Part shown: piece by piece, positions 36,001 to 47,600 of the stretch
Position numbering within the stretch: the first letter of the stretch is position 1
How the letters are laid out: every line of letters starts with the position of its first letter
Origin: Agelaius tricolor
Lineage: Eukaryota > Chordata > Aves > Passeriformes > Icteridae
DNA length: 64,000 nucleotides
Assembly: GCA_023055355.1 (NCBI GenBank)
Contig: JALJCS010000022.1
Coordinates: forward strand, 6,185,001-6,249,000
Direction of reading: 5' to 3'
Translations under genes and position numbers: made by a program
Notes under the pieces: model-generated
Seen by the model: the letters and a program-made list of their open reading frames with translations, nothing else
The model's database searches: none
What the model was told of the DNA's origin: nothing

Positions 36001-37022
36001 CCAGATTTGCATCTCTGCTTAGAACTGAATCCAATAAAAAACTTTGATGAATACTAATTGTTATAACACCTTGTTTCTGCTTACTGGAAACATTCTATTT
36101 ATATTCTCTGCTTTCAGGCCTGCAGAGGCTCTGAATTTGATGAAGGAATACAAACTGACTCTGGACCTGCCAATGACACCCTGGAGACAGATGCCAACCC
36201 GAGATACAAAATCCCAGTAGAAGCAGATTTTCTGTTTGCTTATTCCACAGTGCCAGGTAAGGAAAAGAAGGTCAAGGTGGGGGTGTAAGCCTGAAAACTC
36301 ACCATCCAAACTGACTGGATTGGAGATGGACCCCCTCATGATACATTGTGCACTGATGGATACAACACAAAGGCTCGGTGTACATTGGGTATCCACCCCT
36401 TCTACACTGGCTGCAGAGGAAAAGAGAGATTACAGATGGCAAAGGCCAAAGGATTCCCTGTGTCCTGGGAATCCTGCCCTTCCGTGTCCTGGAGTGCTGA
36501 ATATGTGATGAAGGCAGGAAGGGGAATACTTACAGCACAATACTTATCCTCAGAAAGGAAACCTGTGTAATTTTACTTCTTGCAGATTCCCTAATGCCAA
36601 AATGTAGAATGGTACTTAAGCAGTGTGAGGTTTGGAGAGTTAACATACATTATTCTCAACTTTAATGAAGTAGGATGTGTAACACAGCCGTTAAGAGTTC
36701 AGCTTTCAGTGTGTGCATTGTCAATCTTCGCCCAGAATCTTTCACACAAAAGAGCAAAAATCACTCCCTGTATTTTCTTCCTCATCTTTTCCTGTCAGGT
36801 TATTACTCCTGGAGGAATCCTGGAAGAGGCTCCTGGTTTGTGCAGTCTTTGTGCTCTGTGCTGAACGAGCACGGGAAGCAGCTTGAGATCATGCAGATCC
36901 TCACTCGGGTCAACTACGTGGTGGCCACCAACTTCGAGTCGCAGTCGGACGATCCGCGCTTCAGCGAGAAGAAGCAGATCCCCTGCGTGGTCTCCATGCT
37001 CACCAAGGAGCTCTACTTCTGA
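17983..37022 (+). CDS. CASP7: CASP7, caspase-7 (executioner cysteine protease)
   Basis: Cytosolic executioner protease of apoptosis, made as a zymogen dimer and activated by initiator caspases, cutting after Asp in DEVD-like sites. Six coding exons join as 17983-18095, 32956-33104, 33986-34114, 34595-34770, 36118-36256 and 36799-37022, giving 309 residues against 303 in human. Visible in order: a prodomain ending DVVD24, a basic KKK39-41 patch, the large subunit with S1 Arg92 (GTRNGTD), catalytic His149 (LLSHGEE) and Cys191 (QACRG), an inter-subunit cut site IQTD203/S, and the small subunit with [11 protein letters not shown] (240-248) lining the substrate groove. All catalytic and pocket residues are present, so the enzyme should be active. 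Oddities are an extra three residues in the inter-subunit linker, an EEE run after the lysine patch, and a last exon with very GC-rich third positions. Caspase-3 is excluded by the prodomain and [21 protein letters not shown]. Confidence 0.97.
20636..20649 (+). promoter_or_regulatory. CTCF-type insulator motif
   Basis: CCACTAGATGGCAG matches every position of the vertebrate CTCF core CCASYAGRKGGCRS. It lies in CASP7 intronic DNA just upstream of the hairpin at 20746-20793. Binding is inferred from the motif only. Confidence 0.5.
20746..20793. repeat. 20-bp-stem inverted repeat with 8-base loop
   Basis: Left arm TTTTTGGTGCACAGCCTTGC and right arm GCAAGGCTGCGCACCAAAAA pair over 20 bases with one mismatch around the loop ACATTCTG. 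A second GGTGCACAG copy lies 19 bases upstream at 20732. It could be a MITE remnant, an old palindrome or a small-RNA precursor; no known family is recognised. Confidence 0.8.
21136..21153. repeat. Poly-T tract (18 T)
   Basis: Uninterrupted run of 18 T followed by AAAAAG. It may be the reverse-strand poly(A) end of an old retroposed copy, but no source gene or target-site duplication was recognised. Confidence 0.8.
22060..22145 (-). mobile_element. CR1 LINE 3'-end fragment
   Basis: GAGTATCACATTCATTCTAA, then TTGGAAGGGACCCAAGGATC and ATCAAGTCCATCC, a diverged reverse-strand CR1 3' tail. Confidence 0.7.
23280..23895 (-). mobile_element. LTR-like insertion, probably a solo LTR of an endogenous retrovirus
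   Basis: About 616 bases bounded by TG and CA, starting TGTCTTGGGG and ending GGTCCCCACA. On the minus strand it has a TATAAAG box (plus-strand 23484-23490). From memory it resembles a repeated passerine ERV LTR sequence. No perfect target-site duplication was found (flanks AAATA and AATTT), and no gag, pol or env frame is present. The limits are estimates. Confidence 0.5.
25819..25940 (-). mobile_element. CR1 LINE 3'-end fragment
   Basis: AGAATCCCAGAGTGGGTCAG, GTTGGGAGGGACCACAGTGG, then CAAGCTCCCTGCTCGAGTAG and GGCACAGGATTGCCCTGAGG follow the reverse complement of the avian CR1 3' region. It is the longest CR1 piece in the window. Confidence 0.88.
26925..26956. repeat. Perfect 16-bp tandem duplication
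   Basis: CAAATATATAAATAGG occurs twice back to back without mismatch, which suggests a recent slippage event. Confidence 0.9.
32956..33104 (+). CDS. CASP7: CASP7 coding exon 2 (exosite, start of large subunit)
   Basis: Encodes [20 protein letters not shown], then the strand-1 segment [17 protein letters not shown]. It ends in phase 1 before GTAATG. The KKK run aligns with the KKKK exosite of human caspase-7. Confidence 0.96.
33986..34114 (+). CDS. CASP7: CASP7 coding exon 3
   Basis: Encodes [20 protein letters not shown] and [20 protein letters not shown]. Arg92 in GTRNG is the S1-pocket arginine that reads the P1 aspartate. Acceptor GGCAG, donor GTAGAA. Confidence 0.96.
34124..34205 (-). 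mobile_element. CR1 LINE 3'-end fragment
   Basis: ATCATAGAATGATTTAGAGA, then ACAGACCTTTGGAAATCACT and GAATCTAGTCCCTAGTCACA, a diverged reverse-strand CR1 tail inserted ten bases after the donor of CASP7 coding exon 3. Confidence 0.75.
34595..34770 (+). CDS. CASP7: CASP7 coding exon 4 (catalytic His)
   Basis: Encodes [20 protein letters not shown] and ends GKPKLFFIQ before GTAATA. The catalytic His149 codon is 34648-34650. Confidence 0.97.
35451..35825 (+). other. Cys-rich open frame of 124 codons in a CASP7 intron, unrecognised
   Basis: An ATG-started frame inside the intron between CASP7 coding exons 4 and 5, same strand. The first 25 residues are hydrophobic. The remainder is rich in Cys, with pairs CKSC, CPHC, CGVHC and later HC, suggesting a zinc-binding or disulfide-rich fragment. 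I cannot assign it to a family. It could be the decayed end of a transposable element, an unannotated exon or chance; the surrounding intron is AT-rich with otherwise short frames. Confidence 0.3.
36118..36256 (+). CDS. CASP7: CASP7 coding exon 5 (catalytic Cys, linker)
   Basis: Opens with ACRG, so the active-site QACRG pentapeptide spans the splice junction; Cys191 is at 36121-36123. The activation linker [19 protein letters not shown] follows, then [17 protein letters not shown]. Donor GTAAGG. Confidence 0.97.
36799..37022 (+). CDS. CASP7: CASP7 coding exon 6 (small subunit end, stop)
   Basis: Encodes [19 protein letters not shown], then [20 protein letters not shown] and the C-terminal [12 protein letters not shown] before TGA at 37020-37022. 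Third codon positions are nearly all G or C in the second half. Human NDRVARHF reads NYVVATNF here, and the human C-terminal SQ is missing. Confidence 0.97.
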
Positions 37023-38330
37023 CAGGGCACTTGATGCAGCCCCTGATGAAAGGTCAGGCTGTGGTTTTGGGTGGAGATTGGTTGTGGACAGGAGTAACAC
37101 GTTTTTAATAACAGACATGTGGTAACACGAGATTTTTTTAGTAAGATGGGGTATCTGATGGATGGAGAATACGCAATATTTTAAAGAAGCTGTGGGCCAG
37201 CCTGACAGCTGTCACTAATCATTGTGTCTTGATTTCTCTTAGTGTGGCTGTCATGATTTATGGCTACTGAAAATGTTATGACCCATAAAGCTTTTTCCCA
37301 GAAAGCAGATTGTAAATTAAGAATAAAAACAAAAAAATCTTGAGACTCCTTCTTGTTTACTGCTAGCTCATGGAACTGTAAGCTCCTTGGAAACTTCCAA
37401 AGACCATCATATTATGGGTATGTCCAGTAATAAAACAGTTTGTAGCTATTTAAAAGGGTGTTTCTTAGTCTAATATATTCATTTTATTTTAATTGATGAT
37501 TATTCATGAAGGCTAATGGTTGCTCTGTGCTCAATCTGGAAGTCAGTTTACTTAGTCATCATTCTAGCATAAAATGAATGTGTAAAAAATCAATATTTTT
37601 AGATTATTACCTGAACAGTATAGAAATGTAACAAATAGAACAATCAAAATTAAAATCTCTGTAAAAGATTGGCAAATTTTGCTTGGATGGAACCATACTA
37701 AAGTGCCTTTGTAAACATATTTTGCCTTGCAAATGACAATTGACTGAGAGAACAACCTGAAATGGTGGTATTGCATTTCTTCTGCTTGCAGAAATGAAAA
37801 TATCTGCTTCTTGATTCAAAAGTTAATGACAAGGCTTTAAAACATTAAAATTTAATGTTGAAAAGGTAGAATTATATGTTCCAGTAACAAATGTGTGTTT
37901 AGATTTAACTTCTAGTTGCCAAAACTGGAAATGGTTACTTGAATCAGAAACCAGAAGTGCCTTCTTAGTTACTGTACGGTCTTGATTTTGTGTTTTAGAG
38001 TTTTGTTGGTGATCTTTATATTTCTACTTTTTATATTTCCTTTAGTTGGTAGCTAGGTTAAAAAAAATGTAAGTTTAATGATTTAGTTAAACTGATAAAG
38101 AATTAGTTGTTCACCCTTTTCCCAGTTAATGTACTCTATACTCCTTGCAATCCTCTGAGAAAATGAAAACCAAGTTAGAAAATCGTTAAGTTTATTTTCT
38201 TACAAATACTGGGAAATAGTGAGACATATATATTTTTTCATAAGTCAAATTTACAGTTGTTTGATTTAAATAAATGATGATTTATGGAAATATTAAGCAT
38301 TACATCAATAAAGACCTTTTTAAAAAAATT
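37023..38330 (+). promoter_or_regulatory. CASP7: CASP7 3' untranslated region with three poly(A) signals
   Basis: AT-rich sequence after the stop codon. Canonical AATAAA hexamers occur at 37322-37327, 37429-37434 and 38307-38312, which would allow short and long 3' UTRs. No other gene is seen. Which signal is used cannot be told from sequence. Confidence 0.6.
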
Positions 38331-41300
38331 CTTTTGTATATCTGCATGTTTGTCACTCAGTCTGGTGAAACAAAAACCAACCAACATATATCCCAGTCCC
38401 TTTCTCTTTGAAGAATGCAGGTGGTCTCTGGCATCTTTTCAGGAGGAGGTTTACAGTGTTAGGGGAAAGGTAGATTAGAAAAGTAATTTGGCATTGGGTG
38501 ACTTGGGTTGGACAGGCCGTGTCCTCTCTTGGAGTAAACCAAAGTTAGTGGAAGTATTTTATTGGAAATACCATGTTCCACCAGTGCTTCATCTTGCTCT
38601 TTGTACAGTAGATTGTACAGTGCTCTAGCAGTGCATGTGAAAGTGTTCTCCCTGTTGCTTCTACCAAATAGCTCCATCTTAAGCTATCTTCTGGAATTAA
38701 GGATGTTCCTGGTTTACCATGGCCAGCCAACATTTCAGTATTTGTTACTTCTCTAGAGGATCTTTCATGTCTTTATAGTTCATTAGTGTTTATTTGCTTG
38801 AGGTCTAGCCTGTTTTTAAATTTCTGTGAACAATATTCCCCTGTCTCCAGAACTTCAGTTCCAATATATGAGCTATAGAAAGATCAGCATAAAATACCTG
38901 AATACACTGCCTGAGAGGAAAGTAACATGGAAAGATTAACTTAGAGAAGAAGTGAAAGAGATAAAAACATCCCCTTGTGTCAGGACCAGGATCTCTGCTA
39001 GATGAGCATTGCTTTAGATCATGTCCAGATAATTTTATTTCAAAAGAGAATTGTGAACCACCAAACATCAGCCCTGAGTGGTGATGCTGACAGAGCTGGG
39101 AGCTGTGCAGCTCTGAGCCTGAAGGAGCTCACTCAGAGTGAGGAACTCTTGACCCTTTCACTCCAGCAGAGCCAGCTTGCTGAATAGCGATTTAAAAGCT
39201 GCAGGATGTTTTAGCTTTTTTCCCTGATCAAATTTATGACTATTTTCTATTGGAAAGCAATCCCCTTGCCATCTGCAGGATTAGCCAGATGGTTTAGTGT
39301 GTAAATCCACTCCCATTATTGATACACTCAATGTTTCTGGAGAGAATCCCAAAAATTCACTTTCAGCTAAGACTAACACTGAAATTGCATTGTCATGACA
39401 TGGGCAGCCCGAGAAGTCCTGCTCCACCATTGTGTGTTTAACTAAATGCTGTTTAAATCTGAAATTGGTTTCAATTTCAGGTACTTTTATGATCTTTTAG
39501 GGTCTTACTGCTGCTGTATATTCCAGCCATGGTGGATATTATGATTTAGAAACAGCTCAGGAAATGAGGGAACTGTTCAGAAAGCTGAACCAACAAAACC
39601 AGGCTGTCTCCAGGTTTTTCTTCTGTGTGGGAGACATTTATCTCTGCCTCTAATGTGCATATTTTTCATTGCTTCTAAGTGAATATTAATCTTCTGGATT
39701 TCCCCTTTCCAGAGCAGTCTTTAGTTACTTCCCATGCAGAAGCAGGAATTTCCTTGTGGGTCATATTTCAGGTGTTTGTATTTATACAAGGACTATAAGA
39801 GGGCAGTCACAATGCAGGGCAAGGACTCGTCGTGTTTTGCTGCAGGAAGCAGTGCAGGGAATCTGGATTTACTTGAAAGTGTACTTCTCTAATAACCTTC
39901 TTCACCATGAAGACATTTTGCTTGTAAGTATTAACACAGTTTGTTTTCCTTATCTTGGAAATTTTTGAAGTTTTATAACAGCTTTCATCATAATGATTCG
40001 AGGCATTTTCTTTGCGTTTTGACTGAAATGTCTCATTGCATTTCAAAAGGTTTGAAGCAATCAAATCCCTTAATGCCTGGCATACAAAAATCTGAGGGGG
40101 TATAAAAATGGAATTGGCATTGTCTGGTTTGAATTAGACATAACCTGTTTACATGTTGCTTTCAGTTGAAAAGACAATTAGATGTAACAATTAAAAACTT
40201 TTTCCCAAAAGGCAGAGTGAGTTAGCACAACTAATCTCACGGGTATTTGTCTTCCTACATGCAAATCTTGACTTTTACTGACATCCAGAAGAGACTTTTA
40301 TCCTGTCAGAGACTCTTGGAACATTGTTTTGTAGTAATTGCATCCTTTGCCAGTTGAGGTGACTGTCAGTCACGCTGAACACAACAATACATTGCCTTTC
40401 ATTGCAACCCCAGGTGTGTACCCCTACTATTGACTTTGTGTACAGTCATTTTTAGTTTTGGAAATTGCTTTTTTGTCCTTTTATTTTTCTGGTAGTCAAC
40501 AGATGAAAACTGTAGAAGCAAATTTTATAACAGTTTATCACGGCATTTGTACAACAAATCTTTCTTCCCAAAAAGCAAAAATTGCAAAGGTTTCCCTGAA
40601 AAAACCTCGAAAAAATACAGACAGAAATGTGCAGAAACCTCTGATGGACCTAAGTTTGCAGTGGGTCATTCCCATTTACAGCCTGGAACAGAAGGAATGA
40701 AAGTCTATAGCTTTAGGTGTGTCTCAGGGGTAAAATTCCATGAGTAACCCACCCTACCCCTGACTGGACCATGTTTACTTTTGGCACCATGGAGTAAATC
40801 ACTGAAGAAAGAGAAACAGAGGAAAGCCCTTAAATCTCTCACTGCAGCCAGGCTTCTCAGTAAAGAGCCAGAGAACAGCCCTTGTAATCCTTCAGAATTT
40901 CCCAGGAGAGGCTCTGTGGCTTCAGGTGGCACAAGAGGGTCTGTGTAACCTCCTTGTAGGTACAACAACTCCCAGCCAAGACCTGATTTTGCAGGGAATG
41001 AGAGTTTTGAGGTAAGGCAAAATGAAACTTTTGAAAAGGCATTGTGTTAATATGACAAACTTGCAAATCATTAAAATTGCCATAGTATCATACATGTTTT
41101 TTCTACTTATATTTTAAACTCTTTAGGCCAAGTTATGCCAGTTTTGTACAGGACTGATCATACTTGGCAAAGCAGTGTCAGAAACATAAATGGAGGCAGT
41201 ATTCCTAGGTTACAGGTGTTGTGACTAATGCAAAAGAAAGGGAAAAATGAAGTTCTCTTAGCAGCCCTCATCACTTCTAAGCAAATCATTTTTTTGGCCT

Positions 41301-41497
41301 ATAAAAGTGGATAATATTTGTTACTTGTAATTTTGTGATTGTATTATAAAATAACAAATATAGCATATAGTGTATAATTTGATATTATATAAAATTATTT
41401 ATGAATATATTTAAATAAATAGTTATTATGGCTATTTTATGTATTTTGATCAGTATGAAAACAAACTGTTGTAAGATTTTTGTTATTTTCTCAACAG
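38331..41497. other. CASP7-PLEKHS1 intergenic region, no gene seen
   Basis: About 3.2 kb without a supportable exon. Short open frames here have no recognisable protein. It ends in a strongly AT-rich tract near 41320-41430 upstream of the first visible PLEKHS1 exon. Confidence 0.65.
41320..41430. repeat. AT-rich low-complexity tract
   Basis: About 110 bases nearly free of G and C, with TATAAAATTA, ATATTTAAATAAATAG and similar runs. A possible matrix-attachment or promoter-proximal tract, but nothing specific. Confidence 0.7.
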
Positions 41498-41631
41498 CAA
41501 TTGTGTGTGCAGTGGAATGCTGCTCTGCAGCAAGCAAACTGAAAGGAATTAGCTTCCACATTTTGGCTCTTTTTGTTACCTGGGTGGAAGAACAATCAGG
41601 ATGGCTTCTACAAGTAAAAGAAATTCTGCAG
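41498..41631 (+). CDS. PLEKHS1: PLEKHS1 coding exon 1 (5' UTR and start codon)
   Basis: The coding part starts at 41601 with MASTSKRNSA and a split Val codon, then a GTACAA donor. A TTCTCAACAG acceptor at 41497 suggests the exon begins at 41498, with about 100 untranslated bases and an earlier noncoding exon. Confidence 0.8.
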
Positions 41632-44600
41632 GTACAAAATTTCTTATACTAAAATTTGTCAGTGGTAAAGCTGTGAGATGATCTATCCTTACCTGAATGC
41701 CATCTATGAATTTCTTTAGGGGTGCATTTCAGATCACTAATTATGAAGCTAAATAAGACCAGACCCCCAAAGTTAAATAAGATCAGTTAAATAAAGCAGC
41801 AGCTCATGATATCTTCTGAGCCCCTACATTTTCTCTACCTTTACTTTGCAGTTTGAGCCAGTTGTCAGCATTAACACCAGGGAAGCAGGGCCTGGCTCTA
41901 TATTTTATAGCCTTGATTTGTGTTTGTTTTATGGCCATTTAAGCACAGAAACCCAGTGCTAAGCAACAATTTCCAGTTCAAACAGGTCTTTTTAAAGAGA
42001 TTAATTGGCAGCAAGTTAAGTAATGGTGCTGTTCATTTCTCTTTGATTAGTGAGAATTCAAAATACATTTTGCCCTGAAGGTGGAGTCTGCAAGCACGGA
42101 TTCCTCATCAAATCACCACCTCTTCAACTTTTCAGCTCACAGGTATACCAGCACAGATTAGTCATATTTCAGCAATCCCTCATATCTGCTGTCCTGAATT
42201 TTAATGAGACACAAATTGCCTTCTCTTTGGCAGAATTCCTGGAAAAGGCGTCTGTTTGTCCTGTCCAAGTCCAGCACAGGGAATTACATCCTGAAGTATC
42301 TAAAAGGCCAACACGTGAAAGGCTCCATAGCTGTTGACCAGTATGTAGCTCAAATGCATCATCTTTTTTATTTTGAGTCATGTATCAGCACTCTTCAATG
42401 GCCACTGATTGTGCAAGCACTTGCTCCTGACTCAACAGGTCAGGATTGGGTTCTTGATTCAAACCCAATGAACTCCACAAAAGAGTCCCATGGGATTTGT
42501 AGGCTTTGGGTGCAGCTATGATATATGTAGAAGTGAAAATCCTGAATTGCTTTATTGTGATGTATCTGCCAGTGAGGTACCTGGCCTGGCTCCACAATCC
42601 CACAGGCTGTGTTCCTGCATCCCAGGCTGTGTTCCTGCAGTAAAACACATTTCACCTCCTGGGAGGACAGTGCCATGCTTTCACTCACAGGTCAATCAGG
42701 AGAGGCTGTGCCACTCCCAGCTGTGGCACACGCCCTTTCCCAGCTTGCAGCTTCACAAAGTCCTTTGCAGGTTTGTGCAAAGGTCTCCTGACTTTCTCAT
42801 AACCCTTTGGGCTGATCATGGTTGCTCACTGCCTCTTATTCTGCCAAGAAATCGCCCTGCTTGGCTCATTTGGGTTGGTTGTTTCTCTCCTGTCAGCACA
42901 TGCCTACTGCAGCAGGACTGAGTGTCCCTGCCTTTGGACTGGCACCCTTTACCATGCCATGGGTGGTATGAAATATGTGCAAGGGAAACAGAAAATGTAA
43001 TGGGAAATGTAAACATTTCCTGTCAGATCTAGGGGTTAATACTCCAGGCTCCCGGAATTTTTAGGCAAAGAGGTCACTCACCACATTGCTGTTGTGCTTC
43101 TTCCATTAAAAGGATATACATTGTGAAGCTTTCAAAAATATTGCAGCTTGCTCAGTGGTCTGTGGTTACATTATTACCATAATTATTGTTGTTATTACTT
43201 TTATTAATTTGGCTTATTGGAGGTTAATGGAAGTAGTGCTTCAAGTGCTTCAAGTATCCATTAAGAGTACTTCTGTTCCTCTTCCCCTCCATTAAAACAC
43301 TATTAATATACAATTAGTTTCAAATAAAATCTATTGTTTTATTGTGGTTAAAAAACTTCCACAAGAAATTTTTCTTACTATTGTTTTTTTTCAAGATTCT
43401 GAATTAAACCAAAAGCCCCTTTTTCCAGAAATGAGGATCCATAGTCTGGGGACTTGGGAAAAGTTAATTTTATATATTTTGCCTGGAGGTTTTCTTCTTT
43501 GAAAGACCATCTCTTTTGAAAGTGTGCATTGATTTTCTTGAGCAATTTTTTCTGTGGAAAAATGTTTAACTTTCCCCTTGCAGATCTCATCATATTATGC
43601 TGTGCTCAGAGTAAAATATGGACATGCACACATATATGTGTGTGTCTATTTGTATGTAACTGTGTAGAGTAATCTAGGATGTTTCCTATGGTTATCTTCA
43701 CAGAATCATAAGTATTCAAGTTGGCATAAGTAATGCTGAAATTATGGAAACGGTGAGGAAGATGTTTAAGTGCCTTCCTGAGCAGGTGATGTCCATCAGC
43801 ACTGGAAACAGATGTTACTACCTCGTTGGGGACAGCAGGTGAGCATAGCAGGACATGCAAAAGCAGTGGGACAGTGGTGCTAAACCAATGTAGCACTAAG
43901 CTGTGCCCCAAGGAAGGGCCCTGCTCCTTCACAGCCTCTCCCTTCCCTTCTGTGTCTCAGCTACTGATGGCCCAGCTCTGGGATGAGGTGATTCAGCTGC
44001 CTGGTCCAATGGAAAACAGCTTTTTTCTATGGCATTGCCTCCCCTTACTCATGGCTGGGTTAATTTTTTGCTGGTCCAGGCAGGTGAGCTCCCCTTGCCT
44101 GCAGCCACCCAGTCACAGCATCCAGCACATGAAAGCAGAGGGGGCACAGGGATGGCAGGGAGATGGCAGTGGCAGTGCCATTTCAAACTGTGCTGCTCAG
44201 GGGACAGGAAAGAGCACAGACCTTTGCTTCCTCACCCAGCAGCTCCTGGGAGGTAGAAAAGGTTCTGCTCCTCCTGGATAAACCACAATATTGCCTGAAA
44301 TCTAGGTTATTAATCAAAGGAAGCAGACTGAAGGCAAAACTTCTCCTGAAGGAAAACAGATCCCCAAAGTGCTGGCTGGGGCTTTTGCTGCAGCAGGGGG
44401 TTGCAGTCTGTGCTTTTTCTGGCTGGAATTGAGTCTTGAAGAGGGGCAGGAGCCGTTTCTGTGGAGGTGATCAGGCAAAGCTCAGTTAGGTGAGGGAGAG
44501 GATGTTTGTCACAGTGCTCCTGTACTGCTGGTTCCCAGCATCTCCTCTTCAGTTTCCCAGTCACGAGCACGTCAGGGGGAATTTTTGCTTTTTTTTGCAG

Positions 44601-47600
44601 AAGAGCAGCTGATGTGTGAAATTCTGATAAGAAGAAAAACACATACCTGGGTGCTGCTTGAGCGTGCCACCCAAAGCCTTCCCCTGGGGCGCGGCTCTCA
44701 CAGCACACACTCCATGGGCAGCATTCCAGAATTAATCCAGCTAAATCCACTGCAAGCATGAAAAACAGCTTCAACAGCCCTTTCCTGGCGTGTTTCTCAT
44801 CCTGGTGGCCCAAATGCATTCCCAAGAATTGTTAGCTCTCTGAGTCAGACTTTGCCATCTGGCTATGACCACACAAGCACTCTTTCCTGAAAATGTGAGG
44901 GGTTTTTCCCCTTGATCTCAGGGATTTTTGGTTTGGGCCCCATAGGAAGAAATGGGCAGGCAAAAGAATTGCCCTTGTGTGTTACCTGTCAGTAAGCTTT
45001 CACTCCTCTTGTTCCAACTTCAGGCAGGAAATAGATGACTGGGTCACTCTGATATCTTCAGTCTGCAGGGAGGACAAAAGAAGTGGATGCTGCCCTCAGG
45101 TGACATGTTACTGTACTTTATTTTAGGAAAAAAAAAGGTATTTCTCTTTTTCATTACAAAACCGTGCAAAGGAATTTTGCTGATCTTTCCCTTGCAAGTT
45201 GTCTCTGACCTTGGTTATTCAGAAATTCATTTTCATATAAGTCCTTTACCCTGGCTTTATGCACCAAGCAGGTATTGCACAGTCAATTGGGATTGATTTT
45301 ACATTAAGAAATCTCTTTGAAGAGTTAGCTATATGGAAATAAGGGGAAGATTGATATTATGCTGCAATGAACCACACCTGTGATGCATCAGAGTGAAAAC
45401 TTGTGTGTGATACCTAGTGGGTGCATTTCAGATATATTTACATGTTGTTTTACATCAGTCTGTCAATGTTATGAATCAGCTGGAAGCCCTGGTAGTTCAA
45501 GCTCAGGCCCAAGTTTCTGCACCTTGTCAGCCAGCCAGGCCCTCCAGTTTAGACTCAGCACTAAGTACTCCCATCCCTGCAGCTTCCACACAGCTCAGAA
45601 TGCAAGCAGGGCAAATTTATGTCTGCCTGAGAAATGCCATGCAGACAATGCCTCTGAGCCATTGGAAATAAAATTTGCTCTAGTGAGATGTGTCAGTACA
45701 TTTTAGCCCACACCCAACAGGTGCCTGTTTTCTTCTACTGCTTTTCCCTTATTTCTAGAACCAAGATCCTCCAAATCCAGAAGTCAAAAGCCGAACTTCC
45801 TCTTTGCCACTATTCTTGAGTTCTGTAGGTGTGGCCAGCTTTCCAGACAGGCAGAGCTACCAGAAGGTAAACAAATTAACTGTCCTTCATAATGACTCTG
45901 CGCCTTGGCATGAGTGTGACGTTTCTTTTGCATGGGTGGTTTTTTTCCATCAAAAGTTGTTCAGAGTTTCTGCAGTGGGTGCCTGGGTGGTCTCTTCTGG
46001 TGGGGTTCCTGACTGGGACCTGGGTGTAACACCACAAAGTAAATACTTTAAGAGGCAAGTCTGCATGCAAATGAGGGCAATGAGAGACAATCCTCACTGG
46101 CTGTCTAGCCTGACTGGCAAATTTTAGTGAACATTAAGTAAACTCCTGAAGATTTGCTTTGACATGCCTTGGCAGAGGCATGTGATGATTGTTTTGGCAG
46201 CTGCTAGCCACATTCCTCCTGATTTGTGATTGTGCTTTTATTTCTCTCTCTCTTTTTAGGCTTAGAGGAGAGTTCAGATCCAATTCCTCTCTGCCTTACT
46301 GACTTTCCCCTCAAAATTGAAATAGAAGAGAGGGAAAGCATTGCTGCTGTCCTACAGCAATTGCAGTCCAGTGTCAGGGAGGAATAGCAGCCAAGGAATT
46401 GCTGAATTTCTGTAGTCACAAAACTCTGTGCAAATAGCCTGGTGAGAGGAAGCTGAATGTGGGTCAGGCACCTCCAGTTATCTTTATGAGGAGTCAACTT
46501 TTTTCCTTTTTATACAGGAGAATGGCTCCTCAGAAGACAAGAACAGGCCCTATTCAGATCCTGGCCCCCATCAGGCTCAGTGTGACTCATCAAGAGGAGT
46601 TTGTCCAAGCCTGGTGAGCAGAACAATTCAAACAGCTCTTCCTTGTTCCATCTGCAGAAGTGAATATTGGCTTTTATCTCACCTGGCTATCTGTGACTAT
46701 AGATCATCCACCTACTTTCCTAGCACATCAAGTTGATTTCCACTATGAAAGCTTCCTAAGTATTTAGTCTGTTTTCTTGTTTACCACTGAAAATGATCTT
46801 CTAAAACTTGCTTGAAATACCTGTGTTGAGGGATTTTTGGGTCAGAGCCCCAGAGTTTCTGTGCAGCAATTTCAAATTTTGGCAGCTCTCGCAAACTTGA
46901 TGAAGAAAGCTCTGCATTTGCACTGGTTGAGGATTTGTCCCTCCCTGTACACTTCTCAGTTGTGCCACAGTTGCTCCTAAATGGTTTATTTCTTCAGCCT
47001 TTGCCAGTAGCAATCGAGTCAATGTAACTAAATTACAGAACAAGAGCTTGTTAAATTGAGGCACGTCTTAGAACTGACCTTCTGTCAGCATTAATATGTC
47101 TTCAAGTAATTTCACTTCCATATCTAGCAGGACTGATTTGGGAAGAAAAAAAGATGAATGTTATCTTGTATTAGTGGCTAAGTGTTCTGACCTGTGTTCC
47201 CTGAACCAGTGCCTGCAGCAGTTTTCCTCTGCTGTGGATTGCTGCCTTTGCAGCAGAGTCAAGAGGACAGAAGGCACAGCCAAGGCTCTTGCACACCCCT
47301 CTGCAGCTCAAACCCATCTCTATTGACAGCTTATGCATTGAACTCTGGCCTGGAGTGCTGGGATACAGGGCAAAGAGTCTGTTCTGCTATCACTGCTAAC
47401 AGGGTGGTAAATCACGTGCTGCAATCACCATCCTTGTATATAGGCTGACAGCAAGTATGAGATAATACAGCTAAATTTAGTGGAAAGAAGTGAATAGTTG
47501 AAACTACATTGCAATGCCATGGGCAGTCAGCATAGCCCAGCTGATGCACAGTACTTTATAAAGTTGCAGTAATTCAGTTGTGAGTCTGAGCTCTGAAATG

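Noticed and set aside
44310..44825. 171-codon minus-strand open frame inside a PLEKHS1 intron
   Set aside because: No recognisable domain, antisense to a well-supported gene, and overlapped by plus-strand frames of similar quality.
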